From Congeria kusceri (taxonomy: Eukaryota > Mollusca > Bivalvia > Myida > Dreissenidae): 64,000 bases of DNA. The notes beneath the pieces were generated by a model, which worked only from the letters and a program-made list of their open reading frames with translations, had not been told where the DNA came from and did no database searches. The position numbers were made by a program, and so were the translations under genes. Of this stretch, positions 56,385-64,000 are shown one piece after another (position 1 is the first letter of the stretch; each line of letters opens with the position of its first letter). The stretch lies in NCBI GenBank assembly GCA_027627225.1, contig CM051036.1:36540426-36604425 (forward strand). The letters run 5' to 3'.

Positions 56385-56900
56385 ACGCAAGACTAGCTCA
56401 AAGGTCAAGGTCACACTTAGAGGTCAATTGTCAAATATGGGCATATACAGCTTGTCCGGGCTGTAACTTCATCATTCATCAGGGAATTTTAAAATACGTT
56501 TCCACAAATGTTCACCATGTTGACCCTGCTTGTCGGGCGCAAGACCTGTGTCCGGTTAAGGGTCACACTTAGAGGTCAAAGGTCAAAATACGGGCATATT
56601 ACATCTAGTCCGGACTGTAACTTCATCATTCATCAAGGAATTTAACAATAACTTGCCACAAATGTTCACCATGTAGAGGACGGCGTGTCGCGCTCAAGAC
56701 CTGTGTCCCTATCTCAAAGGTCAAGGTCACACTTAGAGGTAAAATGACAAATATGGGCATATTACAACTTGTCCGTACTGTTAATTTATCATTCATCAGT
56801 GAATTTTAAAATAACTTGCGACAAATGTGCACCATGTGGAGAAGGCAAAAACCTGTGTCCCTAGTTCAAAAGGTCAAGGTCACATTCAGAGGTAAAAAGC
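56385..56900. repeat. ~145-bp tandem units with AAGGTCAAGGTCACACTTAG
   Basis: Three to four diverged units with AAGGTCAAGGTCACACTTAG, ATATGGGCATAT(T)ACA, CTTCATCATTCATCA and ATGTTCACCATGTGGA. Resembles the cores of the ~160-bp tandem elements elsewhere in the window. Confidence 0.75.
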
Positions 56901-58194
56901 AGAAGATCTACTTGTTAGAAAATGTGATTTTAAAATAATTACAATATAAGTTGCTTTTTTTGACGACGGTCTCGAACACGTTGCCAACAGTCATCTAGTA
57001 TAAAATAACTGTCAATCTGATTAAAATTCGTTCTTAATATACGTTATGAATTAGGTAGAATAGATCGTGCAGTGCAGCACTTATGATAGAAATAACTGTC
57101 CTGATCTCCAATCTTTAATTACTGCAGGCAAGAAATGATGTACTTAGGTGGACATGTTATTGAAAAATAAACATGATTTTTATTTAGTATAAAATTGTGC
57201 GCATATATCATATAGCACACTGGTTGACCCTTCAGCCTTGCTCGGGGGTTCATCGACTTCATGGTCGTATGCGTGGACGAATCCAGAGGTAGCTATACCC
57301 GGTAATTAGCTATTTGTTAAATATGCATGATTGAATTTGAAGTCGAGACGCAGTTTCTAAAAACAAATAAAACATTGCAATTTTAAAATGTGAATTTATT
57401 CTATCTACACTGTTATGCTGAAGTTATTTTAAAATGTTTAATGAATAATTTGCTTGTACTATCAATGTTATTTACATCTAAAGTTAACGGCTGGTTAGCT
57501 GAGTGGGCCGTGAAGTTGTGAGCAACCGGTCCCTGATGCATAACTCACGCTGCACTATATAAATTATACGTAATGTTAAATATTTGTGCTAATACTTCTT
57601 CACTAACATATTGACGTGCATATATATGTAGATAATTATGGACACACTAATTTATATATTTTTATATTATCATCTTCTTACCAAGTTATCTTATCCATTA
57701 GTATGTATAGTGATAGGCATTATTGTATCGACGTAATGTATGCATATACGAATTAGCTCTTAAAGTAAGAAAGTATCATTTAACTAATGTATTCGTAAAT
57801 ATCACTTCAAACCGGAAATAGCCTTCCAATTGTTATTTAATAATTTAATTAAATACTATTACTACTAGTACGCTACATGCACTACTATTACCGCCACTGC
57901 AACTACTAGATCTCTAGATCTTTTACTTACGATATCTAGATGTTACTACTACTTGATCCAGAGTATACTACATTATACATAAATATGATGAGATATGACA
58001 TTGGAAGTTGATTTATTTAATAGCGATTCTAACATGATACCCGGTAATTTTTCTATAGACAAAGAACATTACCGTTTTTAAACTACTCATAAACAACGCA
58101 AAAAGAAGTCCCGATTCTGAGCGGAGCATAATAAAATGTAGTTCCAATTACAGTTGCAAAAATATATGTCAAATAATGTTAGAATAGGAATACA

Positions 58195-58347
58195 TTTCGC
58201 ATTATCGTTGTTAATCGGCCAATAAACAACTCTTTGTCGTTTTGGTGCGTGGCTATTAAACAACTCGGGCTAACGCCATCGTAGTTTCATTCCTACGCGT
58301 CAGAACACCAAATCGTTGTTTATTGGCCTATAAACAACGATAAATCG
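58195..58347. repeat. ~150-bp fold-back MITE
   Basis: The left half holds CGTTGTTAATCGGCCAATAA then ACAACTC...TCGTTTTGGTG; the right half is the inverse, CACCAAATCGTTGTTTATTG then GCCTATAAACAACG. The centre is GCTAACGCCATCGTAGTTTC. No coding capacity. Confidence 0.75.
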
Positions 58348-59033
58348 AAAATTAAAGCTTAATTACATCAGCTTGATAAACTAGATAGAACATGGAAGAA
58401 ATCTACTTGTTACGTCTTTTATATCAAAATTCTGCTATTTGTTCTCGTCAAGGTCGTTTCTTAAATTTAGTTAGAAGTTCACGATTTGTGTCGAATTCTT
58501 TAATCACATGACGATTTGCACCGCTGCCAAGTCTCCGACTGCCAGTTGTGACGAATACTCGCATTGTCCCACGTTTAACATACCTACATCACAGCGGATA
58601 AAATATTTGGTCCCACAAAGCTATAATTAGTACACTATGGAACTATTTTTGGCTCCATAAGTGGTCACATGAACATTACGGTTACAATCTGTGTCAATAT
58701 TTGAAAAGTGTAGTTTACACATCCATTCACAAAAGTATTTTAGGAGTGATTTGTGTGGTGAAGCATGTACCCGTAAAATCTACCCGGATTACACAAATCT
58801 GTATTTCGCTAATCGGGTCCTTTTGATCAGAATGTGTGTTTTTCTTCTTTGAAAATGTTGAAAAATAAAACAAACGTAATTATAAATATTTCATATACCA
58901 AATTCCACGTTACATGTATTTAATCTCGGTAATAAACACTCATTTATCGTTTTGCAAACCGCAAGTAAATTCCCCCGTTTCCGCGTAGCACATCCTAAAC
59001 CGTGGGTGCGACCCAGTTGTACGACTATCTCTA

Positions 59034-59041
59034 TGACGTCA
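59034..59041. promoter_or_regulatory. palindromic CRE
   Basis: TGACGTCA, the full CREB/ATF site, 315 bp upstream of the TATA box of the C/EBP gene. Half sites TGACGT follow at 59137-59142 and 59329-59334, the last 21 bp before the TATA box. Confidence 0.55.
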
Positions 59042-59355
59042 AATCGGTCGTTGTAGGAGCACATGTAGCTTAGTAAAGTTTATTTTTAGCTGAATTGGAA
59101 AAGCAACATTACCGCATTTCTATTATTAGTTAAATGTGACGTATTGCAGTAATGAGGCAAAATAGTGCATGGAAAATACTATGCAATTATGAATAAGAAG
59201 CAAAGAAGATATTTCTAAGTTACACAATAATGAAAATCCAAATACTTTACTACAAAAGTATATATTGCCTTCGTTATAAGTTATCTGCGTAAACAACCGT
59301 ATAATAAATAACCCGCGGACTAATATTGTGACGTAGAATCCATGCCTGTAAAGTG

Positions 59356-59363
59356 TATATAAG
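59356..59363 (+). promoter_or_regulatory. TATA box of the C/EBP gene
   Basis: TATATAAG, 200 bp upstream of the start codon, which predicts transcription start near 59385. The in-frame GTG codon at 59353 lies at this box, so the longer N-terminal frame is not translated. Confidence 0.65.
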
Positions 59364-59531
59364 CGAGAGAACACCGTTTTACCAGCATTACGAAATCGTC
59401 AACTGTTCATTCACGTTTGCTAAACGTAAACACGACACGGTTTTCAAACTGTATTCTCTAACGTGTATATCTACAACCGCAGGTCTGGAGACCTTAAACT
59501 TTAACTTTGCGGATTCTTTGATAGACTCAAC

Positions 59532-59585
59532 ATGTCAGTCATACAACAGGCAGGATACAACCATGGAATCTCCGCGAATGTATGA
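59532..59585 (+). promoter_or_regulatory. upstream ORF overlapping the C/EBP start codon
   Basis: The only ATG between the predicted transcription start and the main ATG opens a 17-codon frame (MSVIQQAGYNHGISANV, stop TGA at 59583-59585) in another phase. It overlaps the main start at 59563 and the next in-frame ATG at 59578. Its context has A at -3. Vertebrate C/EBP alpha and beta mRNAs also carry a regulatory uORF that controls isoform choice, but theirs ends before the main start. Confidence 0.6.
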
Positions 59586-60960
59586 AGAGGGACTGCCGGA
59601 TAGTGTAGTGCACAAACGGGACTTGTCAAGTTCGGTGTTCACGTTTGCCGACGAAACTCAGTTCAGTGACAGCAGTGGTCAGCTCGACCCAACCTTAGAA
59701 AACGTGGTGGATATCCAAGAACTGATAAACAGTGCTATCCCGGTGTTCGAGGGCGGGGAGGGGCCTCTAATCTTGGACAATTTTCTGGCACAAGGCGATC
59801 TTGACCTTGTGGAAAACCACATCTCCACGGGAAACAACAACGGCGATTTCCTCGATATTTCGAAGGTAAATATATATTCGTATTTATAAATAAATTTTTT
59901 AATGTTAATTTTGTTATCATGGCCGTTGGCTCGTGCATGTCAATAAACTGGTTCTACTTGACAATTCATCCGTAGCTTATTCTAATTTTAGAATGGTCAC
60001 GTGGTCTAAGGTTTATAATCTAGTGCATTCGTTGGAGGGCATGCCCTATATCGCACGGCCCGTAAATGGATTATTGATGTATTAAATTCATACAAAGAGC
60101 AGTTATTATACAAACATAATTTCATGCCAGAAATTAATTGATCCATACGAGTGCTATGGATGGAATTAAACTGGGACAGTCACGTTGCGGTCAATACATT
60201 GACGTTCAATAGTGGCTCGCATTGAAAGGCAACTTTTGTCAATACACCGTTTTCGTTTATAATTTATAGCATGTACTGCGAAAAGCGACATGTAGCTGAA
60301 CTTAAGCCACATATGAAATTGGATAAAATATGCGACGCGTATATACACGATGTTAATTATTTTGTACTTTGTAGAATTGAAAGTTGAAACAATGCTTTAT
60401 TTTCTATTTTCCAGTTTGTTCCTGAACCTGCTCAGAAGCTCTGTATGTCAAACGCGGACGACGTATCCAGATACACATCCGGCCGTCAGGGGAACTCGAT
60501 CCTCACGATAAAACAGGAGGATCTGATCCCCACCCGCAAAGGCGGCCTTTCGGAAGGGTTCGACTCCCAGATTTGCGCAGCCGACAGCCAGAGTTCCTGG
60601 TCCCCCAGTTCTAGTCGGTGCACAACGCCCAGATCACCGGTTGTGTATGAGTGCCGGAAACCAGGACGCAAGCCGTCTGCAAATGGACCAATCCGTCCAC
60701 GAAAACGGGAACCACCAAAAGAATCAGCCGAATATTACGAAAAACGTGCGCGGAACAACGTTGCTGTGCGAAAAAGCCGCGAAAAGTCGAAACTTCGCCA
60801 GGGGGAGACAGAATCCCGCGTTAGTCAGCTTACAAATGAAAATGAACGCTTGCAAAAGAAAGTGGAATTGCTCACAAAAGAGCTTAATGTTCTTAAAAGC
60901 CTTTTCATTAATGTCGGAGCGTCGTTACCAGATAACTTTGACGACATTCTTAGCAGATGA
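59563..60960 (+). CDS. C/EBP (alpha/beta/ApC/EBP-type) bZIP transcription factor
   Basis: Two exons, 59563-59865 (101 codons) and 60415-60960 (181 codons plus stop), joined in phase 0 across a GTAAAT...TTTTCCAG intron; 282 aa. The start ATG has a strong context (ACAACCATGG). C/EBPs bind ATTGCGCAAT-type sites as dimers and drive differentiation, stress and, in Aplysia neurons, memory-related transcription. N-terminal half: acidic/hydrophobic segment with DFLDISK. Regulatory region: sumoylation-type IKQE (133-136) and a Ser/Pro-rich stretch SSWSPSSSRCTTPRSP. The bZIP has basic region YYEKRARNNVAVRKSREKSK (about 208-227) and zipper Leu at 240, 247, 254 and 261, then LTKELNVLKSLF. Which vertebrate C/EBP it equals cannot be decided here. 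CRE sites and a TATA box precede it. Confidence 0.93.
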
Positions 60961-61461
60961 CGAACGCTTTAAGGCTGCAGACATTATAATGCAACGTAGC
61001 TCGAGTTTTTCATTCTACATTTTTATAAATATAAATATTCAGTGTTGTTTGTGTGTGCAGAAATGTTGTGATTCTTCTTGCAGTGCAAGAACTCTGTTAA
61101 ATGTATTCTCACTATACTGGTCACATATGTTCAGAACCAAGTTTTGTATGACTATAAATACCTTATTTTTATTTGCTTACTTTTGTATGCATCTACGGCA
61201 AAAGGTCTATGTTAGAACCTTACATGGGCATAATTAAATCATTTATACATATATTTTGCGTATCATCGTACATTGCTATTTTATACCAGAACCAATGAAT
61301 TCGAATCAAGCGCGCCTAATCGATTATGAAAATGATGAAATCCACTCTACGTGTTACGTGGAGAAGGTGTACATATCGGATATTCTTTTTTAATCAGTCA
61401 TTGTTATAATGATATTGTATTCTTCAAAGAGTTGTTATTCAACGACTTATAGTCTCTTTGA

Positions 61462-61467
61462 AATAAA
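61462..61467 (+). promoter_or_regulatory. C/EBP gene poly(A) signal
   Basis: AATAAA followed by an A run, 502 bp after the stop codon of the C/EBP gene. Confidence 0.6.
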
Positions 61468-63111
61468 AAAAAAATGGCGAAACAATTCAAATATGTTTTT
61501 GTTTACAGCATGCCTTCTACAGAACCTAGGTAGACTGTTAAATTGTCAAGCAGTTTGCCGAAAGCAGCATGTTTTAACACGTTGGTCGTAGGGTTAAATT
61601 ACTCTAATAAGTACTATGCAACGAAAATTCGTCCTATGTCAACGCATACAATGTTTGTATCCTATAAAAATGTCCGAGGATATGCAAGAAGAAAACACTG
61701 GAAGTGGTAAGAATTCCTGGCACTTACTATCGAGCGTCCACGCCCAAACCAACTATATGCATATCAAATTAGGTATTTAGAACTTTATATGTACTTATAT
61801 GCTTATTCTTTATGGCAAAATACTCCACAAACATTGTCTCATTTCTTACATCCGATAAATTAAAACGGCTTGACATCACTTAATTCTTTAAACACATTCT
61901 GACAATGGATGCTAAGCTGTGCCCACTCGGTACACCCCTTCCCGCGTCAGATTTTGACAGTTACATGTAACATGATCCTTAATGAAATCGTACACGTGCC
62001 ACCTATACAAAAATATGAAGTAAATACTACTGAATAATCGCCGTATACATTTTCATCAACTGAAAAACTCTTATAAAACATGTATAATGCAACTATGCAA
62101 TAGTATAAGACGGATTTATAAGAGATTCATTTTGCAGTAACTATACGTATATTACTTTGATCGGAAAAAGTGACGTTCTATATATACATAAAATACTACA
62201 AGCACGAGTATGTGGGGCTTACAATGGTTTTATTGTGTGCGTTCCAAGTTTTTATTCTAGTATGATCAAATATACATGTATATGTTTAAGTATGTCGAGT
62301 TAATAAGTAGTATTAATTACTGCACTTGTCGTTTCACTATACACTGTGAGAAAACAATAAAAATATATATATATAGAACGCAATTACCCGGCAAACGTGT
62401 TTTTTGTGTGTGCATCTAATCCAAATCTGACTTTCCCTGTTATATACACATAGATTGACTCCCACTGTTATCAACCTATAGATCGATACACTAGTGTCTA
62501 CTCATGTACTAAACGAGCTCAATTTGATAACTAACAGTTGTGCCCCTCTCTCTCTCTCCCCCCCCCCCCCTAGTTTGATTGGTCTGATGCAATTGTAAAC
62601 GCGCAGGAAAAAAATGAGTCCCAATGACACATGTTCACCTGACCGTGGCTTATGGGATTTTACCAAAATCTATTTATAGATACACTGTGCATACGTGCAG
62701 TTTTAATGTACGGCAACATTGTTATTCTACGTTTCCGACAAAAACAGTAAATTGGAAGGTGTGTTGATCGACGACTAATCTATGACTGTCATATTTTATC
62801 CTCGTGATCTGTTATTACATTATGAATATACGACTATTTAAAGTGATTGCAGAGTACTACTACATTGTTGAAATAAAATCTCAAATTTGACAAATTTTAT
62901 GCAATTAACCGTGGTTAAATGGTGTATTTGTATTGTAATTGTAAAAAAATGTTTTATTATATAAATAATAAGTATTTCTTAATACGTATACAATATACAA
63001 TGTACCAGTATTGTATAAAGCGTGGTTGAATTAATAAAATTCAATTCGATTATCAAACGGTTAACCAGATTTTTATACATCAAAGCTTATTAATTATTGA
63101 AGCGCATTAAA

Positions 63112-63180
63112 GTATAAGAGCACCCGTTGGCGCTCGTCTGTCACTCCAAAGGTTGTATGGTCGAAACCTGGACCCGTATT
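63112..63180 (+). repeat. tRNA-derived SINE fragment (weak)
   Basis: GAGCACCCGTTGGCGCTCGT and AGGTTGTATGGTCGAAACCT resemble the D-arm to T-arm span of a tRNA, with a degenerate B box (GGTCGAAACC). No intact A box was found, so it is a decayed SINE head at best. Confidence 0.35.
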
Positions 63181-63550
63181 TACATAAAAGATTCCTTAAT
63201 TATTCTTAACTTAAGTTGAAAATATATAAGTCATAATTAGAATTGGTGTTTGAAATAGAATGCTTTCAATCATTTGAACGACAAACATTAAATATTTATA
63301 GTTCTATACACCTTGAATAACATTACAACCGTTGTGTCCAAATATTCAAACGATGCATTCCTTTGTCAGAAAATCCAATTAATAAATTTTAGAATTTTAA
63401 GATTTGTGTTCGACTAAGATTCTTTATAAGTACCAACACAGGCGCCATTGATCTTTCTGACCTCAGTTTGACAAAGTTCCACCGAATGACCAGCATTCAC
63501 TGACAGTGACTCACGTTTTCCAGTAATAAGCGATCACTGGCAACTTAATA

Positions 63551-63787
63551 TTAAGAGGCGTGTCGTGGGAAACAAGGCTTAATGCATGTGCGTAAAGTGT
63601 CGTCCCGGATCAGCCTGTGCAGTCTGCAGTGAATGTATGTTTAGAAGAGACTTTCTTTAAACAGAAAATACCATACAAGCGGAAGTGTCGTCCCGGATCA
63701 ACCTGTGCGGACTGCACAGACTAATGCGGGACGACACTTTACGCACATGCATTAAGCCCTTGTTTCCCACGACACGCCTTATATTTA
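63551..63787. repeat. fold-back element, full-length copy
   Basis: Left end GAGGCGTGTCGTGGGAAACA (from 63555), right end TGTTTCCCACGACACGCCTT. Outer arms match for over 50 bp (AAGGCTTAATGCATGTGCGT and its inverse). The core TTTAGAAGAGACTTTCTTTA is as in other copies; one inner arm is deleted. Confidence 0.85.
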
Positions 63788-64000
63788 AGATACAAGACGA
63801 TCAAGGTCATTAAAATGCTATGTCTTCAAACAAGTGGTATTCTTTAGCCAAGAAATTAGTATTATATTATAGAAATGAATAATACAAATCATATTATAGA
63901 AATACATTAAACAATGTAAAATAATGTACGGCTAATATCCTACAGTATGGCATGTTTGACAAAACAAATGAAAACATGCTTAGAAAAACGAAAATGCAAG
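63788..64000. other. window end, no feature
   Basis: AT-rich sequence with no recognisable gene, repeat or signal. Confidence 0.4.

Larger units (their letters stand above)
55871..59033. other. intergenic region upstream of the C/EBP gene
   Basis: Holds the dispersed repeat 55990-56090, the tandem units 56385-56900 and the palindrome 58195-58347. At 57490-57505 there is an A-box-like TTAGCTGAGTGGGC without a B box, so no tRNA is called. No exon recognised. Confidence 0.4.
60961..63550. other. C/EBP 3' UTR and intergenic sequence
   Basis: The 3' UTR probably runs to about 61485. Beyond it the sequence is AT-rich with a CT/C-run at 62548-62572 and a tRNA-derived fragment at about 63112-63180. 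No gene recognised. Confidence 0.45.

Noticed and set aside
57480..57550. tRNA gene
   Set aside because: TTAGCTGAGTGGGC looks like an A box, but no B box or cloverleaf follows.
59353..59562. N-terminal extension of the C/EBP frame
   Set aside because: It would start at a GTG overlapping the TATA box; the ATG at 59563 has a strong context.

Overview
This is eukaryotic DNA: AT-rich, intron-containing, with GT-AG splice sites, AATAAA signals, a TATA promoter and many MITE-like repeats and minisatellites. The metazoan gene set and the repeat style (fold-back elements, TIR elements, elements with ~160-bp tandem cores) point to a bivalve mollusc, possibly a Dreissena-like species. That assignment rests on recall of bivalve genomes, not a search. 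Six host genes and one transposase gene could be rebuilt exon by exon from conserved residues and splice phases.

Layout. 1-1453: last two coding exons of HOIL-1/RBCK1 (+). 1454-6459: intergenic repeats, including a 13-copy 52-bp array. 6460-8529: complete two-exon TP53RK (PRPK/Bud32 kinase, -). 9131-10122: non-autonomous Mutator-like TIR element, abutting the 3' end of a three-exon CYLD-like gene (10154-19195, -). That gene has the CYLD N-terminal region and two CAP-Gly domains but no ubiquitin protease domain; its large first intron holds two minisatellites sharing a CCCATATGGG core. 19196-19391: compact divergent promoter shared with MRPL38. 19392-37106: eight-exon MRPL38 (mL38, +, 416 aa). 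Its first intron contains an apparently complete 3.55-kb Mutator-like transposon (19786-23336) with TIRs, a target-site duplication and a five-exon PHD-FLYWCH-MULE transposase on the opposite strand. Later introns hold 30-bp and 45-bp minisatellites and several fold-back elements. 37210-47532: repeat-rich intergenic DNA, including a TTAA-flanked TIR element carrying a tRNA-like unit. 47922-48329: CEBPG-like bZIP gene (-). 59563-60960: second, two-exon C/EBP gene (+) with CRE motifs, a TATA box and an overlapping upstream ORF. The rest is intergenic repeats.

Functional threads. Two genes concern linear-ubiquitin signalling (HOIL-1, a LUBAC subunit, and a CYLD-like protein lacking the protease). 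Two C/EBP genes lie head to head, as CEBPA and CEBPG do in human as I recall. Perfect C/EBP palindromes (ATTGCGCAAT) occur upstream of CEBPG and in the MRPL38/CYLD-like promoter. No clearly new multi-gene system was seen; the strongest novelty candidates are the protease-less CYLD paralog, the apparently autonomous transposon in MRPL38, and the tRNA-like/TIR chimera.
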